NCBI GenBank assembly: GCA_037178625.1
Contig: CM074146.1
Coordinates: 1 to 64,000 of the forward strand
Length of the DNA stretch: 64,000 bases
Reading direction: 5' to 3'
Origin: Skeletonema tropicum
Taxonomy: Eukaryota > Bacillariophyta > Thalassiosirophyceae > Thalassiosirales > Thalassiosiraceae
Of the stretch, positions 23,007 to 34,546 are shown one piece after another (within the stretch, counting starts at the first letter, position 1; every line of letters starts with the position of its first letter). The notes under the pieces were generated by a model that worked only from the letters and a program-made list of their open reading frames with translations, was not told the origin of the DNA and searched no databases. Position numbers and translations under genes: made by a program.

Positions 23007-24171
23007 GTCGTATCAAGACGATGAGTGGTGCTTTGGAAAGCTCTCGTTGCGCTCTATCGATTGATACAATACTATATTCAACGTCAAATCACGGACAGGA
23101 GTCAAATACCGATCTTTTGTCAATCGACTCAACTAAATTGACCCCTATACTATATTTCGAATATCAAGCTCCAAATGAAAATCGACATTCCAGAAGATTT
23201 TGATCCAAATCGACAATGAGAGGACGATTCGAATCGTCATTCCAAGCTCTATCGATTAAAACAATAAACACTGCTCGTCCTCGCTGCCGCTCGCACTCGC
23301 AACAAGAATTGTAGCATCATCCACCACTTCGCCTTCGGCTCACTCCATTGTAGTGGCGTGTTGGCGGTGGTTCAATAATAGAAGTAATCCATTAAATTCC
23401 ATTCTCTCCCTTCGGTCGGCTCGCCACATCATTGCCGCCACGCACAACAATCAACCATCATCACCACCGCCGACAACATGATGAACTATTGACACTTCGC
23501 CTTGCGGCTCGCTTTGTTGTTTGTTGCGGTGGTGGTATAACACTAATACAACCAAAAAGTCCACCACCGCAGCAACCAATACTCGATACTACACCTGAGT
23601 CGAATTGGTAATAATGATAATGACTGTTGCTGTGGCGGTGGATGTGAATGCGGTTATTGTTGCGGCGGTGGTGATGATGAGTGTGTTTGTATTATTGTTA
23701 AGGTGGGAGCGAGCGAAGCGAGCGACCTTACTTCTCTCTATAATCAATATATGAACCAATATCAGATAAAGTGGTATGATACACTGATGAAGGTGGTCGT
23801 TCTTCAGCGAAGCGTTTGATGCGCGAGTAGTCAAGCTCATGGATCGCTTTTTCGCGAGGCCCTCGGCCGAGCAGTGATTATCATTTTGTTATTTTGATAC
23901 TAATGATAATGATGGTACTAATCGAATCGGGGTGAAGAGAGCTTTCTAACGGTGGTCAAGTTGTCGATTTTGGTCAAATTCGGACCCTAATGGTGAAAAT
24001 CTGGCTGTGGCGGTGGATCTTGGATCTGGCCGTACTGGACACTTTCTAGACCTGTTTTTGACCGGATCGATTGGTACAAAGTCGTCAAATGAGGCTCATT
24101 ACACCTCTAATCGATAGAGCATAGAGCACGATGAGAGCTTTCCAAAACGCTACTCATCGTCTTGATACGAC
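23007..24171. mobile_element. TIR transposon, array unit 4
   Basis: Fourth copy. The right TIR has a duplicated ATAGAGC word (24115-24127), also seen in units 6 and 7. Confidence 0.75.
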
Positions 24172-25101
24172 CGCTAGGCTAGGAGGAAAGATACTTACTT
24201 ATCGGCCATTGTCATTTTCAGCTTGTCATGATGATGATGTTGTGTGCGTGCGGCGTGCGTGGTGCTTGTTCCAAAAAGGCGAGTGGAGGGTGCCGCTTTA
24301 CAATATGTATGTATGATACTAACGCGGATGCCTGTCTCATACCGAGGTCACAACGACATGAAATATCCCATAAAAGCCCCCTAAATACTTATTGTACCCG
24401 ACTTCGGGCAGTACAACTGTATACAACTGCATTAATTCCCGCCCGCCCGCCAAAACGACAAAAATCAAACGAGTCTTGTGGCGGTAGGTAGCACGCGATT
24501 TTATCGTCATCGGCTCGTTCACAATTCACATGGCTGGCATGTGGAATGGCTGGTTTGATCAAACTGATTCGCCGGCCGGCCATTGCCCGTTACCATTGTA
24601 CACTTCGTTGCATGCATGCATGCTACGTACTGTGTATTTGAAACGTGAGAGAGATCGGACACGTTGATCATCTGGGCGGTGCGTTCGTTAGAAGCTGCTA
24701 TACTAGCTGGCGGCCGTTGCTAATTCATCAATCAATCAATTAATTAGTACTGTGCGCCTCAACTTTTTTGAGAAGGAAAATCTCGATCGATCGAGCCGAG
24801 CGTTGCGATCGACCAATACATCATCCTACCAACTCTCTATATATAGTTGACCGTTGATATACTATAATATTTAGTACTTCTACACAGCAGTGCAGTGCAG
24901 TGCAGACTACACAGCTATATAAGTCTAAGTATCGTCCAGCCGGCCGCCCGAGCAATATATATAAATTATTGACCGTCAATCCAAAAGTGCAGCTAGAGCC
25001 AGCTCGCTAGCCAGAGCCAGCCAAGACGCACAGTACAGTACAGTACAGAAGCGCAGCAAAACCAGCAAAACGAAACGACACAAAACGGCGGGCCTAATAG
25101 A

Positions 25102-25861
25102 ATGATGAAAAAGAAATCCGCCAGCAGCACAGCGAGGAGCATGTCAATGATGTCACGCAATAATACTAAGCAACAATTATTACCGCAGCATCAGCCTACT
25201 CCGCAGCCAATGATGTCGAATAATGAAAATGATGGTGAGTAGTTCGTACGATATTGAATGTTGACTATTGACTATTGAATATTGATACGTTCTCTCATTC
25301 TTTCCAGCAGCAAATAATTGTATTGCGCCACCGCTGTCAGACAATGATTACTCAAATAATCATCAGAATCATCAGAATCATCATCATTACTCCTCTCAAA
25401 AGCAGCACAACCAAACTAATAATAATAATAATATGATGATGGTGAATAATAATCCGCCATCACAAACACCACTGCCGCCATCGTCGTCACTGCAACAATA
25501 TCAAGTTACTACTACTACTAATGGAGGAGGAGGAGGAGGGCTGAATCTGAATAATAGTAATGTGAATTCCACAGTATTATATCAACAACATCAACAGAGC
25601 AATTATCAGCAGCAGGGCAATACGAATACGAATTCGAATTCGAATACGAATACTCCACAACAACAGCAGCAGCAGCAGCAGCAGCATCATCATTTGAGCA
25701 GCAGTAGTAGCAGTAGTCAGCAATATGTACAATTGAATCAAGGGGGGTGGTGGCAAATGACAGCGACAGATTCGGGACGCAAACGACAATCAACTGAATG
25801 TCTATCTGCTGGAATGATGTACAATGAGAGAGTGTGTGATGAAAGAGAGAGAGAGAGATGA
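25102..25861 (+). pseudogene. Truncated shugoshin 5' copy 5
   Basis: Nine Gln; promoter word as in copies 1-3. Confidence 0.85.
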
Positions 25862-25958
25862 TAATAGACTAACATCATAAGTAATCACTACTTAAACTTA
25901 ACGCACTAACTCCTTCGAGATTCAGCAAATCATTGATATCGTGTCTTGTAGTCTAGTC

Positions 25959-27116
25959 GTCGTATCAAGACGATGAGTGGTGCTTTGGAAAGCTCTCGTT
26001 GCGCTCTATCGATTGATACAATACTATATTCAACGTCAAATCACGGACAGGAGTCAAATACCGATCTTTTGTCAATCGACTCAACTAAATTGACCCCTAT
26101 ACTATATTTCGAATATCAAGCTCCAAATGAAAATCGACATTCCAGAAGATTTTGATCCAAATCGACAATGAGAGGACGATTCGAATCGTCATTCCAAGCT
26201 CTATCGATTAAAACAATAAACACTGCTCGTCCTCGCTGCCGCTCGCACTCGCAACAAGAATTGTAGCATCATCCACCACTTCGCCTTCGGCTCACTCCAT
26301 TGTAGTGGCGTGTTGGCGGTGGTTCAATAATAGAAGTAATCCATTAAATTCCATTCTCTCCCTTCGGTCGGCTCGCCACATCATTGCCGCCACGCACAAC
26401 AATCAACCATCATCACCACCGCCGACAACATGATGAACTATTGACACTTCGCCTTGCGGCTCGCTTTGTTGTTTGTTGCGGTGGTGGTATAACACTAATA
26501 CAACCAAAAAGTCCACCACCGCAGCAACCAATACTCGATACTACACCTGAGTCGAATTGGTAATAATGATAATGACTGTTGCTGTGGCGGTGGATGTGAA
26601 TGCGGTTATTGTTGCGGCGGTGGTGATGATGAGTGTGTTTGTATTATTGTTAAGGTGGGAGCGAGCGAAGCGAGCGACCTTACTTCTCTCTATAATCAAT
26701 ATATGAACCAATATCAGATAAAGTGGTATGATACACTGATGAAGGTGGTCGTTCTTCAGCGAAGCGTTTGATGCGCGAGTAGTCAAGCTCATGGATCGCT
26801 TTTTCGCGAGGCCCTCGGCCGAGCAGTGATTATCATTTTGTTATTTTGATACTAATGATAATGATGGTACTAATCGAATCGGGGTGAAGAGAGCTTTCTA
26901 ACGGTGGTCAAGTTGTCGATTTTGGTCAAATTCGGACCCTAATGGTGAAAATCTGGCTGTGGCGGTGGATCTTGGATCTGGCCGTACTGGACACTTTCTA
27001 GACCTGTTTTTGACCGGATCGATTGGTACAAAGTCGTCAAATGAGGCTCATTACACCTCTAATCGATAGAGCACGATGAGAGCTTTCCAAAACGCTACTC
27101 ATCGTCTTGATACGAC
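25959..27116. mobile_element. TIR transposon, array unit 5
   Basis: Fifth copy, without the ATAGAGC duplication. Confidence 0.75.
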
Positions 27117-28053
27117 CGCTAGGCTAGGAGGAAAGATACTTACTTATCGGCCATTGTCATTTTCAGCTTGTCATGATGATGATGTTGTGTGCGTGCGGCG
27201 TGCGTGGTGCTTGTTCCAAAAAGGCGAGTGGAGGGTGCCGCTTTACAATATGTATGTATGATACTAACGCGGATGCCTGTCTCATACCGAGGTCACAACG
27301 ACATGAAATATCCCATAAAAGCCCCCTAAATACTTATTGTACCCGACTTCGGGCAGTACAACTGTATACAACTGCATTAATTCCCGCCCGCCCGCCAAAA
27401 CGACAAAAATCAAACGAGTCTTGTGGCGGTAGGTAGCACGCGATTTTATCGTCATCGGCTCGTTCACAATTCACATGGCTGGCATGTGGAATGGCTGGTT
27501 TGATCAAACTGATTCGCCGGCCGGCCATTGCCCGTTACCATTGTACACTTCGTTGCATGCATGCATGCTACGTACTGTGTATTTGAAACGTGAGAGAGAT
27601 CGGACACGTTGATCATCTGGGCGGTGCGTTCGTTAGAAGCTGCTATACTAGCTGGCGGCCGTTGCTAATTCATCAATCAATCAATTAATTAGTACTGTGC
27701 GCCTCAACTTTTTTGAGAAGGAAAATCTCGATCGATCGAGCCGAGCGTTGCGATCGACCAATACATCATCCTACCAACTCTCTATATATAGTTGACCGTT
27801 GATATACTATAATATTTAGTACTTCTACACAGCAGTGCAGTGCAGTGCAGACTACACAGCTATATAAGTCTAAGTATCGTCCAGCCGGCCGCCCGAGCAA
27901 TATATATAAATTATAAATTATTGACCGTCAATCCAAAAGTGCAGCTAGAGCCAGCTCGCTAGCCAGAGCCAGCCAAGACGCACAGTACAGTACAGTACAG
28001 AAGCGCAGCAAAACCAGCAAAACGAAACGACACAAAACGGCGGGCCTAATAGA

Positions 28054-28810
28054 ATGATGAAAAAGAAATCCGCCAGCAGCACAGCGAGGAGCATGTCAAT
28101 GATGTCACGCAATAATACTAAGCAACAATTATTACCGCAGCATCAGCCTACTCCGCAGCCAATGATGTCGAATAATGAAAATGATGGTGAGTAGTTCGTA
28201 CGATATTGAATGTTGACTATTGACTATTGAATATTGATACGTTCTCTCATTCTTTCCAGCAGCAAATAATTGTATTGCGCCACCGCTGTCAGACAATGAT
28301 TACTCAAATAATCATCAGAATCATCAGAATCATCATCATTACTCCTCTCAAAAGCAGCACAACCAAACTAATAATAATAATAATATGATGATGGTGAATA
28401 ATAATCCGCCATCACAAACACCACTGCCGCCATCGTCGTCACTGCAACAATATCAAGTTACTACTACTACTAATGGAGGAGGAGGAGGAGGGCTGAATCT
28501 GAATAATAGTAATGTGAATTCCACAGTATTATATCAACAACATCAACAGAGCAATTATCAGCAGCAGGGCAATACGAATACGAATTCGAATTCGAATACG
28601 AATACTCCACAACAACAGCAGCAGCAGCAGCAGCATCATCATTTGAGCAGCAGTAGTAGCAGTAGTCAGCAATATGTACAATTGAATCAAGGGGGGTGGT
28701 GGCAAATGACAGCGACAGATTCGGGACGCAAACGACAATCAACTGAATGTCTATCTGCTGGAATGATGTACAATGAGAGAGTGTGTGATGAAAGAGAGAG
28801 AGAGAGATGA
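28054..28810 (+). pseudogene. Truncated shugoshin 5' copy 6
   Basis: Eight Gln; extended AT-rich promoter word (27901-27920). Confidence 0.85.
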
Positions 28811-28907
28811 TAATAGACTAACATCATAAGTAATCACTACTTAAACTTAACGCACTAACTCCTTCGAGATTCAGCAAATCATTGATATCGTGTCTTGTAG
28901 TCTAGTC

Positions 28908-30072
28908 GTCGTATCAAGACGATGAGTGGTGCTTTGGAAAGCTCTCGTTGCGCTCTATCGATTGATACAATACTATATTCAACGTCAAATCACGGACAGG
29001 AGTCAAATACCGATCTTTTGTCAATCGACTCAACTAAATTGACCCCTATACTATATTTCGAATATCAAGCTCCAAATGAAAATCGACATTCCAGAAGATT
29101 TTGATCCAAATCGACAATGAGAGGACGATTCGAATCGTCATTCCAAGCTCTATCGATTAAAACAATAAACACTGCTCGTCCTCGCTGCCGCTCGCACTCG
29201 CAACAAGAATTGTAGCATCATCCACCACTTCGCCTTCGGCTCACTCCATTGTAGTGGCGTGTTGGCGGTGGTTCAATAATAGAAGTAATCCATTAAATTC
29301 CATTCTCTCCCTTCGGTCGGCTCGCCACATCATTGCCGCCACGCACAACAATCAACCATCATCACCACCGCCGACAACATGATGAACTATTGACACTTCG
29401 CCTTGCGGCTCGCTTTGTTGTTTGTTGCGGTGGTGGTATAACACTAATACAACCAAAAAGTCCACCACCGCAGCAACCAATACTCGATACTACACCTGAG
29501 TCGAATTGGTAATAATGATAATGACTGTTGCTGTGGCGGTGGATGTGAATGCGGTTATTGTTGCGGCGGTGGTGATGATGAGTGTGTTTGTATTATTGTT
29601 AAGGTGGGAGCGAGCGAAGCGAGCGACCTTACTTCTCTCTATAATCAATATATGAACCAATATCAGATAAAGTGGTATGATACACTGATGAAGGTGGTCG
29701 TTCTTCAGCGAAGCGTTTGATGCGCGAGTAGTCAAGCTCATGGATCGCTTTTTCGCGAGGCCCTCGGCCGAGCAGTGATTATCATTTTGTTATTTTGATA
29801 CTAATGATAATGATGGTACTAATCGAATCGGGGTGAAGAGAGCTTTCTAACGGTGGTCAAGTTGTCGATTTTGGTCAAATTCGGACCCTAATGGTGAAAA
29901 TCTGGCTGTGGCGGTGGATCTTGGATCTGGCCGTACTGGACACTTTCTAGACCTGTTTTTGACCGGATCGATTGGTACAAAGTCGTCAAATGAGGCTCAT
30001 TACACCTCTAATCGATAGAGCATAGAGCACGATGAGAGCTTTCCAAAACGCTACTCATCGTCTTGATACGAC
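28908..30072. mobile_element. TIR transposon, array unit 6
   Basis: Sixth copy, with the ATAGAGC duplication in the right TIR. Confidence 0.75.
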
Positions 30073-31009
30073 CGCTAGGCTAGGAGGAAAGATACTTACT
30101 TATCGGCCATTGTCATTTTCAGCTTGTCATGATGATGATGTTGTGTGCGTGCGGCGTGCGTGGTGCTTGTTCCAAAAAGGCGAGTGGAGGGTGCCGCTTT
30201 ACAATATGTATGTATGATACTAACGCGGATGCCTGTCTCATACCGAGGTCACAACGACATGAAATATCCCATAAAAGCCCCCTAAATACTTATTGTACCC
30301 GACTTCGGGCAGTACAACTGTATACAACTGCATTAATTCCCGCCCGCCCGCCAAAACGACAAAAATCAAACGAGTCTTGTGGCGGTAGGTAGCACGCGAT
30401 TTTATCGTCATCGGCTCGTTCACAATTCACATGGCTGGCATGTGGAATGGCTGGTTTGATCAAACTGATTCGCCGGCCGGCCATTGCCCGTTACCATTGT
30501 ACACTTCGTTGCATGCATGCATGCTACGTACTGTGTATTTGAAACGTGAGAGAGATCGGACACGTTGATCATCTGGGCGGTGCGTTCGTTAGAAGCTGCT
30601 ATACTAGCTGGCGGCCGTTGCTAATTCATCAATCAATCAATTAATTAGTACTGTGCGCCTCAACTTTTTTGAGAAGGAAAATCTCGATCGATCGAGCCGA
30701 GCGTTGCGATCGACCAATACATCATCCTACCAACTCTCTATATATAGTTGACCGTTGATATACTATAATATTTAGTACTTCTACACAGCAGTGCAGTGCA
30801 GTGCAGACTACACAGCTATATAAGTCTAAGTATCGTCCAGCCGGCCGCCCGAGCAATATATATAAATTATAAATTATTGACCGTCAATCCAAAAGTGCAG
30901 CTAGAGCCAGCTCGCTAGCCAGAGCCAGCCAAGACGCACAGTACAGTACAGTACAGAAGCGCAGCAAAACCAGCAAAACGAAACGACACAAAACGGCGGG
31001 CCTAATAGA

Positions 31010-31772
31010 ATGATGAAAAAGAAATCCGCCAGCAGCACAGCGAGGAGCATGTCAATGATGTCACGCAATAATACTAAGCAACAATTATTACCGCAGCATC
31101 AGCCTACTCCGCAGCCAATGATGTCGAATAATGAAAATGATGGTGAGTAGTTCGTACGATATTGAATGTTGACTATTGACTATTGAATATTGATACGTTC
31201 TCTCATTCTTTCCAGCAGCAAATAATTGTATTGCGCCACCGCTGTCAGACAATGATTACTCAAATAATCATCAGAATCATCAGAATCATCATCATTACTC
31301 CTCTCAAAAGCAGCACAACCAAACTAATAATAATAATAATATGATGATGGTGAATAATAATCCGCCATCACAAACACCACTGCCGCCATCGTCGTCACTG
31401 CAACAATATCAAGTTACTACTACTACTAATGGAGGAGGAGGAGGAGGGCTGAATCTGAATAATAGTAATGTGAATTCCACAGTATTATATCAACAACATC
31501 AACAGAGCAATTATCAGCAGCAGGGCAATACGAATACGAATTCGAATTCGAATACGAATACTCCACAACAACAGCAGCAGCAGCAGCAGCAGCAGCATCA
31601 TCATTTGAGCAGCAGTAGTAGCAGTAGTCAGCAATATGTACAATTGAATCAAGGGGGGTGGTGGCAAATGACAGCGACAGATTCGGGACGCAAACGACAA
31701 TCAACTGAATGTCTATCTGCTGGAATGATGTACAATGAGAGAGTGTGTGATGAAAGAGAGAGAGAGAGATGA
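31010..31772 (+). pseudogene. Truncated shugoshin 5' copy 7
   Basis: Ten Gln; extended AT-rich promoter word. This is the copy next to the intact gene. Confidence 0.85.
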
Positions 31773-31869
31773 TAATAGACTAACATCATAAGTAATCACT
31801 ACTTAAACTTAACGCACTAACTCCTTCGAGATTCAGCAAATCATTGATATCGTGTCTTGTAGTCTAGTC

Positions 31870-33034
31870 GTCGTATCAAGACGATGAGTGGTGCTTTGGA
31901 AAGCTCTCGTTGCGCTCTATCGATTGATACAATACTATATTCAACGTCAAATCACGGACAGGAGTCAAATACCGATCTTTTGTCAATCGACTCAACTAAA
32001 TTGACCCCTATACTATATTTCGAATATCAAGCTCCAAATGAAAATCGACATTCCAGAAGATTTTGATCCAAATCGACAATGAGAGGACGATTCGAATCGT
32101 CATTCCAAGCTCTATCGATTAAAACAATAAACACTGCTCGTCCTCGCTGCCGCTCGCACTCGCAACAAGAATTGTAGCATCATCCACCACTTCGCCTTCG
32201 GCTCACTCCATTGTAGTGGCGTGTTGGCGGTGGTTCAATAATAGAAGTAATCCATTAAATTCCATTCTCTCCCTTCGGTCGGCTCGCCACATCATTGCCG
32301 CCACGCACAACAATCAACCATCATCACCACCGCCGACAACATGATGAACTATTGACACTTCGCCTTGCGGCTCGCTTTGTTGTTTGTTGCGGTGGTGGTA
32401 TAACACTAATACAACCAAAAAGTCCACCACCGCAGCAACCAATACTCGATACTACACCTGAGTCGAATTGGTAATAATGATAATGACTGTTGCTGTGGCG
32501 GTGGATGTGAATGCGGTTATTGTTGCGGCGGTGGTGATGATGAGTGTGTTTGTATTATTGTTAAGGTGGGAGCGAGCGAAGCGAGCGACCTTACTTCTCT
32601 CTATAATCAATATATGAACCAATATCAGATAAAGTGGTATGATACACTGATGAAGGTGGTCGTTCTTCAGCGAAGCGTTTGATGCGCGAGTAGTCAAGCT
32701 CATGGATCGCTTTTTCGCGAGGCCCTCGGCCGAGCAGTGATTATCATTTTGTTATTTTGATACTAATGATAATGATGGTACTAATCGAATCGGGGTGAAG
32801 AGAGCTTTCTAACGGTGGTCAAGTTGTCGATTTTGGTCAAATTCGGACCCTAATGGTGAAAATCTGGCTGTGGCGGTGGATCTTGGATCTGGCCGTACTG
32901 GACACTTTCTAGACCTGTTTTTGACCGGATCGATTGGTACAAAGTCGTCAAATGAGGCTCATTACACCTCTAATCGATAGAGCATAGAGCACGATGAGAG
33001 CTTTCCAAAACGCTACTCATCGTCTTGATACGAC
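31870..33034. mobile_element. TIR transposon, array unit 7
   Basis: Seventh copy, about 930 bp upstream of the intact shugoshin ATG. The intact gene therefore also has this element upstream. Confidence 0.75.
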
Positions 33035-33777
33035 CGCTAGGCTAGGAGGAAAGATACTTACTTATCGGCCATTGTCATTTTCAGCTTGTCATGATGATGA
33101 TGTTGTGTGCGTGCGGCGTGCGTGGTGCTTGTTCCAAAAAGGCGAGTGGAGGGTGCCGCTTTACAATATGTATGTATGATACTAACGCGGATGCCTGTCT
33201 CATACCGAGGTCACAACGACATGAAATATCCCATAAAAGCCCCCTAAATACTTATTGTACCCGACTTCGGGCAGTACAACTGTATACAACTGCATTAATT
33301 CCCGCCCGCCCGCCAAAACGACAAAAATCAAACGAGTCTTGTGGCGGTAGGTAGCACGCGATTTTATCGTCATCGGCTCGTTCACAATTCACATGGCTGG
33401 CATGTGGAATGGCTGGTTTGATCAAACTGATTCGCCGGCCGGCCATTGCCCGTTACCATTGTACACTTCGTTGCATGCATGCATGCTACGTACTGTGTAT
33501 TTGAAACGTGAGAGAGATCGGACACGTTGATCATCTGGGCGGTGCGTTCGTTAGAAGCTGCTATACTAGCTGGCGGCCGTTGCTAATTCATCAATCAATC
33601 AATTAATTAGTACTGTGCGCCTCAACTTTTTTGAGAAGGAAAATCTCGATCGATCGAGCCGAGCGTTGCGATCGACCAATACATCATCCTACCAACTCTC
33701 TATATATAGTTGACCGTTGATATACTATAATATTTAGTACTTCTACACAGCAGTGCAGTGCAGTGCAGACTACACAG

Positions 33778-33786
33778 CTATATAAG
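33778..33786 (+). promoter_or_regulatory. TATA-like box of the shugoshin gene
   Basis: CTATATAAG lies about 180 bp before the ATG. A second AT-rich word (ATATATAAATTAT) lies at 33821-33833. Both are repeated in all seven truncated copies. The start site is not determined. Confidence 0.4.
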
Positions 33787-33964
33787 TCTAAGTATCGTCC
33801 AGCCGGCCGCCCGAGCAATATATATAAATTATTGACCGTCAATCCAAAAGTGCAGCTAGAGCCAGCTCGCTAGCCAGAGCCAGCCAAGACGCACAGTACA
33901 GTACAGTACAGAAGCGCAGCAAAACCAGCAAAACGAAACGACACAAAACGGCGGGCCTAATAGA

Positions 33965-34514
33965 ATGATGAAAAAGAAATCCGCCAGCAGCACAGCGAGG
34001 AGCATGTCAATGATGTCACGCAATAATACTAAGCAACAATTATTACCGCAGCATCAGCCTACTCCGCAGCCAATGATGTCGAATAATGAAAATGATGGTG
34101 AGTAGTTCGTACGATATTGAATGTTGACTATTGACTATTGAATATTGATACGTTCTCTCATTCTTTCCAGCAGCAAATAATTGTATTGCGCCACCGCTGT
34201 CAGACAATGATTACTCAAATAATCATCAGAATCATCATCATTACTCCTCTCAAAAGCAGCACAACCAAACTAATAATAATAATAATATGATGATGGTGAA
34301 TAATAATCCGCCATCACAAACACCACTGCCGCCATCGTCGTCACTGCAACAATATCAAGTTACTACTACTACTAATGGAGGAGGAGGAGGAGGGCTGAAT
34401 CTGAATAATAGTAATGTGAATTCCACAGTATTATATCAACAACATCAACAGAGCAATTATCAGCAGCAGGGCAATACGAATACGAATTCGAATTCGAATA
34501 CGAATACTCCACAA

Positions 34515-34546
<32 letters not shown>

